DNA from: Candidatus Poribacteria bacterium
GTDB taxonomy: Bacteria > Poribacteria > WGA-4E > PCPOR2b
DNA length: 64,000 bases
NCBI GenBank assembly: GCA_022822005.1
Contig: JAJECO010000040.1
Coordinates: forward strand, 126,090-190,089
Direction of reading: 5' to 3'
Shown piece by piece: positions 1-8,408 of this stretch. Under the pieces are notes generated by a model. The model was not told where the DNA came from. It ran no database searches and saw only the letters and a program-made list of their open reading frames with translations. The position numbers were made by a program, and so were the translations under genes. How positions within the stretch are numbered: position 1 is the first letter of the stretch; every line of letters begins with the position of its first letter.

Positions 1-1
1 G

Positions 2-826
2 GACTGTGTGGATAGAGCCGATGTGGTGTACATCCTCACGCCACCTTCTACCCATCGGGAATTGGCACTGACAGCGATTAACGCTGGAAAGCATGTCGTT
101 TGTGAAAAGCCGATCTCCATCTCCTTGGACGATGCTGAAGCCATGGTGCAATCCGCTAAACAAGCAGATGTAAAACTGATGATTGCCTTTAACAATCGGT
201 TCAGAAAGGGATTTAATCGTCTCAGGGAAATGGCTAACTCCGGCACACTGGGCAAAATCATCAATATGTGGAGTCAACGGATCGGACCGGGAATTCCTCA
301 AGGGTACAACTGGCGGACCGATCCGCAACTGATGTGCGGTATGAGTATTGAATCCCTTTCGCACGATATTGACCTTATTCGCTGGACAGCGGGAGAAATT
401 GTCGATGTCCGCGCAAATATTGTCGCCTCCAACCCGGATCTAAAGGGTTTTGACGACAATGCACATGTAGTTCTGACCCTCTCCAATGGAGGTACAGCTG
501 TAATCCATGCGAGCTGGTCTTCTCACCTCGGCATGAACACCCGTGGGGTGATTGGAACTCTCGGCACGGCGGTTGTGGACGGTCCGGGACTCTGGGATGG
601 AAGGCATTTCCGCTGGAAGACCTGTGAGATGACAGACGAACACATCGAAGTGATCAACGATTCCTATGCCACTTCAGATTGCTACGAGCTGGAAAATCGG
701 CATTTCCTTGATTGTGTTACCAACGACCTACCCCCGACGATTACGGGTGCCGATGGCTTGGCAGCCCTCAAGGTCTCGCACGCTATACTCGATTCTCATT
801 ATAAAAAAACGGTGATTTCCTTGTAA
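2..826 (+). CDS. Gfo/Idh/MocA family oxidoreductase (5' truncated by window edge)
   Basis: Probable NAD(P)-dependent sugar or inositol-type dehydrogenase. The frame is open to the window edge, so the Rossmann N-terminus with its GxGxxA motif lies outside. What is visible begins in the second half of the Rossmann domain (ADVVYILTPPSTH). The family signature follows, with GKHVVCEKPIS carrying the EKP lysine. After that comes the C-terminal GFO/IDH alpha/beta domain with SIESLSHDIDLIRW, where the histidine and aspartate are typical of the substrate pocket. It ends with TAA just before a PhyH-type dioxygenase on the same strand, so the two may be co-transcribed. The substrate cannot be told from sequence. 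Confidence 0.9.
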   Translation, partial: DCVDRADVVYILTPPSTHRELALTAINAGKHVVCEKPISISLDDAEAMVQSAKQADVKLMIAFNNRFRKGFNRLREMANSGTLGKIINMWSQRIGPGIPQGYNWRTDPQLMCGMSIESLSHDIDLIRWTAGEIVDVRANIVASNPDLKGFDDNAHVVLTLSNGGTAVIHASWSSHLGMNTRGVIGTLGTAVVDGPGLWDGRHFRWKTCEMTDEHIEVINDSYATSDCYELENRHFLDCVTNDLPPTITGADGLAALKVSHAILDSHYKKTVISL

Positions 827-890
827 TGGAAGCGACCTGAATTGACCACGATATGACGTCAATCACTTGTGGACAGACGCGGAGGGAAAG

Positions 891-1703
891 ATGCTTACCA
901 AACAACAGCAGCAGCATTTTGATGTGTTCGGATTTCTCGTGCTTCGGCAACTGTTCTCGCCGGACGAAATGGCTATCGTCAGCCGAGACTTTGAAGCGGC
1001 GATGCTTGAAGACCGAGATGGTGAACCGTTCGATGGTAAGACACGCCAACAGGTGAACGACTGGTATCTTGGACGACCTTGTGCCGAGCTGCTGATTGAC
1101 AGCGAACGCATCTGGAAGCCAATTGGACAACTGTTAGGTCCTGGCTATACATTTAAGCAGGGGAACGACGGGAACTTTTATGTGGGCAATACCGGTTGGC
1201 ATCCGGATCTGGGATGGGACCCGCACATTCCGGAGGGCGAAAACGATCCCAACCGAAACGTCGCACAGTGGCAGTATCATTACTGTCCGAGCATTAAGGT
1301 TGCGTTCTACCTGGATCCGGTCAGTAAGGATAGCGGATGCCTACGTGTTATACCGGGCGCACATCGGAACCCGTACCACGATCAGCTGTGGTCGCTCCAT
1401 CTAAATGTCCCTGCCGCAGTATCCGAAGATGACACCTATAAGTTCGAGAATGTGCGTCCAAAACTCCTTGAGATGTGGGAACAGGCGACCGGCGATGAGG
1501 AAGGTGCGGAACGATTCCTGTCAGACCCCGATACGAACCACTTTGGAATAGCACCGAGCGACATTCCAAGTTTCCCCATTGAATCTGAGCCGGGTGATGT
1601 CGTATTCTTCAGTCATCAGCTTTGGCATGCGTCGTTCGGAGGACGCGTGGGCAGACGGATGTTCACGCTAAACTTTCGAAGCGCGCCGGCTGATGATGGG
1701 TAG
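891..1703 (+). CDS. Phytanoyl-CoA dioxygenase (PhyH) family protein
   Basis: A 270-residue Fe(II)/2-oxoglutarate-dependent oxygenase, probably cytoplasmic. The iron triad fits H104-x-D106 (GWHPDLGWD) with a distal histidine near H246 (LWHAS). A following arginine (RRMFTLNFR) would bind 2-oxoglutarate. The ATG at 891 is chosen because GGAGGG lies 881-886 and the N-terminus (KQQQQHFDVFGFLVL) matches the usual PhyH start; an upstream TTG at 867 lacks support. It sits between a Gfo/Idh dehydrogenase and an aldo/keto reductase. Bacterial PhyH proteins are very diverse, so hydroxylation of a small catabolite is likelier than phytanoyl-CoA. The substrate is unknown. Confidence 0.88.
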   Translation: MLTKQQQQHFDVFGFLVLRQLFSPDEMAIVSRDFEAAMLEDRDGEPFDGKTRQQVNDWYLGRPCAELLIDSERIWKPIGQLLGPGYTFKQGNDGNFYVGNTGWHPDLGWDPHIPEGENDPNRNVAQWQYHYCPSIKVAFYLDPVSKDSGCLRVIPGAHRNPYHDQLWSLHLNVPAAVSEDDTYKFENVRPKLLEMWEQATGDEEGAERFLSDPDTNHFGIAPSDIPSFPIESEPGDVVFFSHQLWHASFGGRVGRRMFTLNFRSAPADDG

Positions 1704-1715
1704 TACTATAGGATA

Positions 1716-1740
1716 TAGGGGCGCAGTAACCCCGCTCCTA
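1716..1740. repeat. Short hairpin between phyH and aldo/keto reductase (REP-like)
   Basis: The arms TAGGGGCG (1716-1723) and CGCTCCTA (1733-1740) pair with one G-T mismatch around a 9-base loop. It lies in the short gap between two co-directional genes and has no T-run, so it resembles a REP-type palindrome more than a terminator. Only one copy was seen in this window. Confidence 0.4.
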
Positions 1741-1777
1741 CGATTTCTCAACATGAGTGTTATCAGAAAGGCCTATT

Positions 1778-2638
1778 ATGGAATATCGTGAATTTGGAAG
1801 AACAGGGATGCGGTTGAGTGTTATAGGGACGGGCGGTCTTCTTGCGCACTATTGGGAAGGAGAATCTGGTCACCCGCCACCCGAAGAGAAGCGACGGATC
1901 TATCTGCGCGCAGCCGAAGCCGGCATAAATCTATTCGATATGGGCTACGGGGATGAGATCCATATCCCGGAGGAGCTGAAGGGGAATACGGACGAGCGTT
2001 ATTTCTCCCTGAAAGTTGGCGCGCCCGCAGCAGCGGACTTAGAAGGCATAGTTGACAAGCATCTCACGAATCTACGCAGAGATGCGATCGATATCCTCCG
2101 GGTACACTATTACGCCTATATGAAGGACCCTCAGTTGAGAAAAAGGATCACCGATCTCAAACAGATGGGTAAGGTGCGGTCACTTTGTACGATCCGCCAC
2201 TTCGAGGAGGACCAAGACGCCTATGTAACACGGGGACCAGAAAAAGGGGCAGACGCAGATCTGATTATCTACAATTATGTCTGTCGTGGTCAGGCATCGG
2301 GTATTCGGGCGTCGTCCAAAGCTGGAAAGGGTGTTTTGGTAATGAAGGCGCTCGGCGGGCAGTATTTAAGCTGGGGACATAAAACCGGAACGGACTGGAC
2401 CAACGCGACGGAGGAAACTCTGGTGCAGCTCTCGCCTCTCGGCGAGAGTATGCGAAGCGAATTGTCGCTTGTCTATTCTTTTACCGCTGGTCCTTGGAGC
2501 GAATTGGCTGAATCAGAGGACGAGATTTCACCGACAGGAAAGGCGTTGTCGTGGGTGCTTGAGAACCAAGGGGTAAGCACCGCTTTGGTAGCTGTCGCCA
2601 GTGTCGCAGAACTTGAGGCTGTTTTGGAGGGGGTATAG
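1778..2638 (+). CDS. Aldo/keto reductase family protein
   Basis: A 286-residue (alpha/beta)8 NAD(P)H-dependent oxidoreductase. It opens with the family signature YREFGRTGMRLSVIGTGG. Likely tetrad residues are D54 and Y57 (FDMGYGDE), K79 (FSLKVG) and H110 (ILRVHYYAY). The D-to-Y spacing is three residues rather than the usual five, so catalysis may differ from classical reductases. ATG 1778 is preferred over an upstream in-frame alternative start because AGAAAGG precedes it and the family N-terminus starts there. It lies between two PhyH-type genes, all on the plus strand. This suggests a shared oxidation/reduction pathway, which is an inference. Confidence 0.85.
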   Translation: MEYREFGRTGMRLSVIGTGGLLAHYWEGESGHPPPEEKRRIYLRAAEAGINLFDMGYGDEIHIPEELKGNTDERYFSLKVGAPAAADLEGIVDKHLTNLRRDAIDILRVHYYAYMKDPQLRKRITDLKQMGKVRSLCTIRHFEEDQDAYVTRGPEKGADADLIIYNYVCRGQASGIRASSKAGKGVLVMKALGGQYLSWGHKTGTDWTNATEETLVQLSPLGESMRSELSLVYSFTAGPWSELAESEDEISPTGKALSWVLENQGVSTALVAVASVAELEAVLEGV

Positions 2639-2674
2639 AAGCCCCTTTTTACAAGATTGCTCAGTGAGGTTTTC

Positions 2675-3430
2675 ATGGATATACAACTGACATCAGTACA
2701 AAAAGAAGCGTATGAGCGGGACGGCTATACTATCGCTCAAGGTGCGTTTGATCCTGACGAATGCGACCGATTTATCGAATATATGATGGACCTACATGCA
2801 GGGCGCAAAACCGTCGAAGGCTATCCTCCACGGGAGCCGGACGACTGGCGGCGGACACATAACCGCTCTCTGCATGAACCTGTGGGGTTAGAATGGATGC
2901 TGGATATGAGACTGTACGAACCGGTGCAGACCCTCCTCGGCGATGAGCCGGATGCGGTGCAGAGTATGTATTTCTATGTCGGTTCGGAACAGCGTCGCCA
3001 TCAGGATGCATACCATCTTCCGGGCTGTATGTCGGCGTGGATTGCTCTTCAGGAGGTCGGCGCATGGAACGGAAGTATCCACGTCCAGGTTGGCTCTCAC
3101 AAAGGACCGCTTATCGACAAGAAAGATTTTAGGACAGATGAAGACGGCAACCCGGGGGCTTGGTACGGTTGGCAGCACGAAGACGCATTTGATGCCCTGT
3201 TCGAGCGCAACGGGCTTCCAGAGGTGGCTGTCGAAGCCTCAAAGGGAGACGTGGTGTTCTTCCACGGTAGGCTCATCCATCGCGGCGGTCCCATTTTGGA
3301 ACAGGGGACGTTTCGGCACAGTTTCGCGTGCCACTATATTCCCCAGTCTTTCAATCCTTGGCCCTATGAAGCACTGCCGAGGTTACGGATTTCATTCGAT
3401 AGGGTCTGCCGATTCACGCCAACCCACTAA
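2675..3430 (+). CDS. Phytanoyl-CoA dioxygenase (PhyH) family protein
   Basis: A 251-residue Fe(II)/2-oxoglutarate oxygenase. It shows H109-Q-D111 (RRHQDAYHLPG), distal H202 (LIHRGGP) and R214 (GTFRHSFACHY), which fits a complete PhyH active site. ATG 2675 follows GTGAGGT. It begins 36 bases after the aldo/keto reductase, so the two are probably in one transcript. It converges with the minus-strand LPP20 gene, with only 19 bases between the two stops. It is not a close copy of the PhyH gene at 891. Confidence 0.88.
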   Translation: MDIQLTSVQKEAYERDGYTIAQGAFDPDECDRFIEYMMDLHAGRKTVEGYPPREPDDWRRTHNRSLHEPVGLEWMLDMRLYEPVQTLLGDEPDAVQSMYFYVGSEQRRHQDAYHLPGCMSAWIALQEVGAWNGSIHVQVGSHKGPLIDKKDFRTDEDGNPGAWYGWQHEDAFDALFERNGLPEVAVEASKGDVVFFHGRLIHRGGPILEQGTFRHSFACHYIPQSFNPWPYEALPRLRISFDRVCRFTPTH

Positions 3431-3449
3431 GTATCAGCTTCATTTTGCC

Positions 3450-5063
3450 CTACTGTTTCATCGTCGTAAGCACAAGCCGCGCCTCACTCTGTTGCATATC
3501 AGGTGCTTTCTGTTTCTTTTTCATCCCGCGAAAATCACGCGCTGCCTGTCTGGCATCTTTAGCAGTCAGGAAGAGATAGCCGTCGCTCTCATACGTCTGG
3601 ATCGGTGGAAATACCTCAGTCTGTGCTGCAACAACGAGGAGCTCCGCACCAAACGGCGGGGCACACTCAAACTCCTGTGGAATTTCAACAACACGATTTA
3701 CCTTCGATTGGTCGATGTAATAGTTGTCATAGAGAAGCGTACGTCTGCTGTCGGCAAGGATGTACAGCAAACGGATGTGTGCTTCCCGATTGACACGGAC
3801 AAAAACCTTCATGGTCTCGGCTTCGGCGTAAAGCAGATGCTCGGCTCCCTTGTCCGTCCAGATTTCAATCTGTAACCCACCACTAATGAACTCACCTTCA
3901 GCAAAAGCGTGTTGTTCAACGAGCATCTGCTTATAATTCTGCGGTTTTAAGTTAAGAGCCTCCATGTCCCGGTCAAATTTTACGATAGCCCCTGCTTTGA
4001 CCACTCCTGTTTCTATATGCCGCAATGTCGCCCGGAGCGTGATCTGATCGCCATTTTCCCAATACGTGCCGGACAGGAGCAAACTCGCACCAACCTCGTT
4101 AGCAAAGTCACCCATGGACTGAACTGAACCGGGTCGAAGCTTCCTGTGTAAACGGCGCGTTTGATTGATAGTTTCCCACTTGGCTATCTGCCCTAGCTGC
4201 GCCTCAAGCGCGGTGAGGAGCTGACGGGAAAAACGACTGCTCATCTGGGTATCTTGATAGGTGAACGGTACCAGTAGAACTTTTCCCGCTGGCTGTTTGA
4301 TCTGCTTTGAGAGTTGAAGCACGATAGAGCGAGCGACGCCATCAACGGAAGTAATCGACTCCATCACAAGTTGCTCAATACGATTGATAACCTCTGTATG
4401 CGACGGAATTGGCGCAATATCGGATTCGCCAATAAGTTCTTTTCTAACGTTTTCTAATTCATCGAAGGCAACATCACTCGGACTGCCGTAATGTTTCACC
4501 ACCAATAGGACAATTTCTGCCTCTTTCAACGCTTCGTAAAGCGGATAAGTGCTCAGGTATTTTTCCACCGCTATATCTATGTTTGAAGCGTTCTCCGCCT
4601 CCTCGGCATCAGCAAGGATCCGCCGAATCTCCTCGCGAAGTGTTGATGCTCGTGTGGTATAGATGCGTTTGAGTTCGGCCCGACTGACGTAGGCAAGAAC
4701 GTACGTGGTTGGATTGCGCTCGGCATCAACGTAAGTTTCCGTTTCGATCCCTAACAGTTTCAGTGCCGTCGTGCTCTCGGTGACTCCACTATACTGCTGG
4801 GATAGAGTGCCATTCGCATCCGATTCGGAGGTGCGAATGACACTCTTGACCTTTGTAATGATGTGACGGGATATATCCGCTCGTGCGCCCTCCGCAGCAC
4901 TTCGGCGAGGTTCAGCACCACTCCCCCAAGCACTCCCAAAACCGACGAGGTAACTGTGAATAGGCCACTCTTCGGAACGCCCATAGTTCTTAACCCAATT
5001 GGGTTTTGCAGCGCAGGCGGTCGTTGTGAACAGAATAAAGAAACAAAAAAACAGATTTCGCAT
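3450..5063 (-). CDS. LPP20-type / DUF4384 envelope protein
   Basis: A 537-residue exported protein. The N-terminus is a signal peptide ending TTTACAAK, a possible but weak lipobox. Residues ~20-160 look like an LPP20 domain (SYLVGFGSAWG, then an ARADISR helix). A middle part (~250-370, KVLLVPFTYQDTQMSSRFSR) resembles FlgO/CsgG-type periplasmic domains. Residues ~400-510 match a DUF4384-like domain (MKVFVRVNREAHIRLLYILA). No clear Shine-Dalgarno precedes the ATG, which lies in an AT-rich leader. It is the last gene of a minus-strand set with an Ig-like lipoprotein, two caspase-like proteins and a second LPP20-like lipoprotein. DUF4384 and LPP20 proteins often neighbour bacterial caspases. The molecular role is unknown. 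Confidence 0.75.
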   Translation of the reverse strand: MRNLFFCFFILFTTTACAAKPNWVKNYGRSEEWPIHSYLVGFGSAWGSGAEPRRSAAEGARADISRHIITKVKSVIRTSESDANGTLSQQYSGVTESTTALKLLGIETETYVDAERNPTTYVLAYVSRAELKRIYTTRASTLREEIRRILADAEEAENASNIDIAVEKYLSTYPLYEALKEAEIVLLVVKHYGSPSDVAFDELENVRKELIGESDIAPIPSHTEVINRIEQLVMESITSVDGVARSIVLQLSKQIKQPAGKVLLVPFTYQDTQMSSRFSRQLLTALEAQLGQIAKWETINQTRRLHRKLRPGSVQSMGDFANEVGASLLLSGTYWENGDQITLRATLRHIETGVVKAGAIVKFDRDMEALNLKPQNYKQMLVEQHAFAEGEFISGGLQIEIWTDKGAEHLLYAEAETMKVFVRVNREAHIRLLYILADSRRTLLYDNYYIDQSKVNRVVEIPQEFECAPPFGAELLVVAAQTEVFPPIQTYESDGYLFLTAKDARQAARDFRGMKKKQKAPDMQQSEARLVLTTMKQ

Positions 5064-5214
5064 AATTAAATAAATATTGAGATTTCAAGTAAAGGTATGT
5101 TTTGTACCTACTCAACGAGAGCAACACAAGCGCTGATGGAAGTTAACCCTGTACCTTACCGGGACAAACTTTCTGCTGTAGTTGCATAGCCCAATAGGCT
5201 CGTTACCACACCAT

Positions 5215-6669
5215 TCACCGTTTGATATCGGTAACAAAGGTAATCGTCTGTTTCGTTGTATTATTGGCATTATCCCTGACATCAATCTCAATTTTGTAGG
5301 TTGTCTCGCCAGCAAGTCTTCGCGCCGAACCTGCAGTCAGTGTTGCTGTTTGACCCGACACGTTTGCAATCCAGTTGAGATCCTTCCCCGCCTCATCAGT
5401 CAACCTTATGCTTCCAATGATAGGTTCGTTAAAATCAAACCTGAAACCATCAGCATTGCTTCGATTAACATCAATCCTTACGTCGCCATTTGACACCGTC
5501 CCAGTTACTATTGATGGGTCCGTCGTATCTGGAACAGTAATGCTAACAACATCTGAAAGGCGACCTGACCTCGCGGTGATGACTGTTTGACCATTAGCCC
5601 GGGCAGTGACAAGCCCTGTTGAACTGACGGTTGCGACAGACGGATTACTGCTCGTCCAATTGACTCTTACACCCGCGATAACGTTGTTTCGAGGATCGCG
5701 CACAGTAACGCTCAACCGCAAGGCTCGTCCGACATTGATCAAAGGTGGATTGGCTGAAGTGATTTTGATTGTAATTGGTAACTGTGCCACGGTTATATCA
5801 GTGGTCCCGTATTCGTTACCTGATCTCGCTGTGATAGTAGCGGTCCCGTTACCCCGGGCGGTAACGAGTCCAGAGATCACGCTTGCCACAGCGTGCTTAC
5901 TGCTTGACCAATTCACAATCGCGTCCGGTATGGGCTGGTTTTTCTCATCTTTTACCGTAACACTTAGCTGCATAGTGTCTCCAATCGCTTCCAGCGTTGC
6001 CGAGGCGGGAGTGATGTTGATTAGCCCTGGTTCTTGTGCCACAGTAATCTCCGCGGTGTCTGATGCCTTTCCAGATGTCGTCGCTGTGATAATAGCGGTA
6101 CCGTTGTCACGAGCAGTAATCAACCCTGATGCACTGACACTTACCACAGTGTGCTTGCTGCTTGACCAATTCACAATCGCGTCCGGTACAAGCTGGTTTT
6201 TCTCGTCCTTTACCGTACTACTTAACTGCATAGTCGCTCCAATCGCTGGCAGCGTTGCAGCAGATGGGCTAATGTTGATTATAAGAAGCCCTATTAGTTC
6301 TATAGCAAGTTGATTTTCACCACTTGAAATATTAACCGTGTCGGAGCCCACGAATAAACGGTTCCCCCCCTTAAAGACCTCTACGTTGACTTCCCTCTGA
6401 TCACCAACCGGAACATCATTAACCGTTACCTCATAAGTTCGGTTGAGTCCTTCGACAATTGCAAGATTCTGTTCCTCTATAATCTGATTTGGGATATCGG
6501 CTGCTGTTATTGTTATTTTGACGATATAATCCCCAGCTGCCATTGGGCTCAGAAAAGCGAGAGGAATATCCATTGAAGAAAGATCCTCCATGTCGTCGCT
6601 TCCACAGCTTGAGAAAACCAGGGTTAACCCCATAGCAACCCCTATCATCAAAACCAAACTTTTTGACAT
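5215..6669 (-). CDS. Lipoprotein with three Big_2 Ig-like domains and an SbsA-like C-terminal domain
   Basis: A 484-residue surface lipoprotein. The signal peptide ends in the lipobox VFSSC. Residues ~125-375 hold three bacterial Ig-like (Big_2) repeats, seen as VNWSSSKHTVVSVSASG, VNWSSSKHAVASVISG and VNWTSSNPSVATVSSTG, each followed by LxTARxNGxxxITA. The first two are nearly identical, so they duplicated recently. Residues ~385-484 form a different Ig-like domain (GFRFDF..., GKDLNWIANVSG). The same domain ends the lipoprotein at 42785. AAGGG precedes the ATG. Adhesive or scaffold role is inferred from the domains. It sits among the caspase/LPP20 genes. Confidence 0.85.
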   Translation of the reverse strand: MSKSLVLMIGVAMGLTLVFSSCGSDDMEDLSSMDIPLAFLSPMAAGDYIVKITITAADIPNQIIEEQNLAIVEGLNRTYEVTVNDVPVGDQREVNVEVFKGGNRLFVGSDTVNISSGENQLAIELIGLLIINISPSAATLPAIGATMQLSSTVKDEKNQLVPDAIVNWSSSKHTVVSVSASGLITARDNGTAIITATTSGKASDTAEITVAQEPGLINITPASATLEAIGDTMQLSVTVKDEKNQPIPDAIVNWSSSKHAVASVISGLVTARGNGTATITARSGNEYGTTDITVAQLPITIKITSANPPLINVGRALRLSVTVRDPRNNVIAGVRVNWTSSNPSVATVSSTGLVTARANGQTVITARSGRLSDVVSITVPDTTDPSIVTGTVSNGDVRIDVNRSNADGFRFDFNEPIIGSIRLTDEAGKDLNWIANVSGQTATLTAGSARRLAGETTYKIEIDVRDNANNTTKQTITFVTDIKR

Positions 6670-6897
6670 TATCTATACCCTTCTACTCATCGCTCACCGA
6701 GCCTTTATCCGCGAGATGGATTTCCTACTCGCTTGAGAACTAGTCGTCACACAATTCATTACAAACGTACGCAATTACCCCAGCACGACTTCGATTAGTA
6801 CAGATGTCCAATTCATTATGACTATCAGCCAGCGCAGAATCAGTAAATTATAGACTTCCGACGCACAATTCCCACACCATCAGAAAGAGGTGATCTT

Positions 6898-8163
6898 TCA
6901 CGGAATGTTTATTGAAATTGTTAGGTCCCCGGTCGGTGGTGGGTCTACCGGACCTTCGTAGAGTAGGTACGCGGCAACACCCGCCCCAGACGCGACAATA
7001 ACTCCTCCGAGAATAAAGGGCCATTTTGATCTGCCTTTCCGGGGTGGCGGCAATCGTCGGAGCGTGGGGCTGACTTGAATCTCTCTTCCCGCTTCAACAG
7101 TGATTCGCTGCGTATAATCCTCGTAATCCTCAAGGGTTAATTTCAACATGTGTGTTCCAGCCATCACATCTTGAATTCGCACCGGTGTGCGTCGTGCTTG
7201 CAAAATACCGGCGAGCATCACTTGCGCCCCGGCGGGTTGGGAGGAGACAAAAATTGAGCCAATTGGCATCAATGGTGGTGAATCCCCAGGAAGCACGAAA
7301 ATAAAATCGCCTTTGTTCAATTGCGGATCCATGATTTTGCCATGCTGCGGATGTTGCGCTCCGTTGTTGTATTCAGGCACTGTCATTGCTAAATGTGCTC
7401 CCAACTCCTCTCCTGTTATGTAACCATCAGGAAATGGATCTTTTGCCTTACCTTGGATAAGGTCTAAGAACTCTTGTTTGAAAACACTACGACCGGGGAC
7501 CTGTTCATTAGCATGTCCCGCAGTGATGAACTGCCGTACCGGTTGATTGACACTGTCCGAAATATGGGCGGGAGTTACCCCGGCTTGTAAGTTGAGAATT
7601 GTACCAGACAGGCAACTGTCAAACATAAAGAGCACATGCCGCGATTGCACCGACCTCGTTTGCATAATCAACGACGTTATATCCATAGCTTTGAGTTTGA
7701 AGTTGATTGTATCCTCTTCTGGCGGTGGAGTATCAATCATTACCAGATAGCCAAGGTCTTCACCGGTCGCTAGCCTCTGGGTGTAACCGTGCCCTACATA
7801 ATAAAACAGAAGGCGGTTGTATGGATTTCCACCAGCGTTGGCGACAAAATCAGCGAACACCTTTTCAAATTCCGGCTTCGTCAAGTCTTTTTTTAACGTC
7901 ACGGAGAAGTTATGTTCCTCAAGAACATCTGCAACTTCATCCACGTCCTGAAGAACGCCTGAAAGCTGTGGCCAGCCCTCAGTGTAGCTGCCATTGCCGA
8001 CGACGAGTGCGTAGGAGTCTTTATACAATTCAATTTCTTCGCCCTGCTGCGTGCGGACGGAAAGGGTTTCCGTACCGCGGGGAGCCTGTGCTAACAAATC
8101 TCCGACGGCACCCAAACATAAACAAAGCAGCATAACAAGTAGAAAAATCAGATGTTTTTTCAT
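6898..8163 (-). CDS. Secreted caspase-like (C14) protein with PEGA domain and C-terminal membrane helix
   Basis: A 421-residue protein with a signal peptide (residues 1-26). The caspase p20-like domain covers ~46-290 and has the expected dyad H125 (FYYVGHGYT) and C184 (FMFDSCLSG). A PEGA domain follows (~302-370, GSIFVSSQPAGAQVML), then a basic stretch and a hydrophobic helix (~382-402). A short tail rich in proline follows. The protein is thus probably periplasmic or surface-facing and anchored at both ends or by its C-terminus. ATG 8163 is chosen because the signal peptide starts there and AAAGAGAT precedes it. It is a paralogue of the next caspase gene upstream in transcription. The protease substrate is unknown. 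Confidence 0.88.
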   Translation of the reverse strand: MKKHLIFLLVMLLCLCLGAVGDLLAQAPRGTETLSVRTQQGEEIELYKDSYALVVGNGSYTEGWPQLSGVLQDVDEVADVLEEHNFSVTLKKDLTKPEFEKVFADFVANAGGNPYNRLLFYYVGHGYTQRLATGEDLGYLVMIDTPPPEEDTINFKLKAMDITSLIMQTRSVQSRHVLFMFDSCLSGTILNLQAGVTPAHISDSVNQPVRQFITAGHANEQVPGRSVFKQEFLDLIQGKAKDPFPDGYITGEELGAHLAMTVPEYNNGAQHPQHGKIMDPQLNKGDFIFVLPGDSPPLMPIGSIFVSSQPAGAQVMLAGILQARRTPVRIQDVMAGTHMLKLTLEDYEDYTQRITVEAGREIQVSPTLRRLPPPRKGRSKWPFILGGVIVASGAGVAAYLLYEGPVDPPPTGDLTISINIP

Positions 8164-8408
8164 GGTAATCTCTTTCGAAGACTGGGAATGAACAGTCAAG
8201 GGTTTATTTTTCCCGCTAGGATTTCAAGTGTTTCTGCGATCGAAAAGAATCTTTTTGTCGCTTTCGATTCAAATGTCTAGGACTCGCGTATTTGAAGGTT
8301 CAAAGCCTTGAAGGTGTCATGTGATACAACACGTACAACATGGTGGGTGCACAGTTCTGGAAGGTGTAATAATGAGGATAAGGAATAGGGCGATTAAGCA
8401 GTAAAAAC

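Noticed and set aside
2943-3875. A 310-codon plus-strand open frame across the PhyH end and the LPP20/DUF4384 gene
   Set aside because: It overlaps two well-supported genes in another frame, and its product is rich in Arg and Ser with no domain.
5606-6313. A 235-codon plus-strand open frame opposite the Ig-like lipoprotein
   Set aside because: It is antisense to the Big_2 repeats and its own repeats only mirror them.
8200-8408. Template repeat of a diversity-generating retroelement next to the FGE-type gene
   Set aside because: The gap shows no copy of the gene's last ~120 bases, and no reverse transcriptase is in the window.
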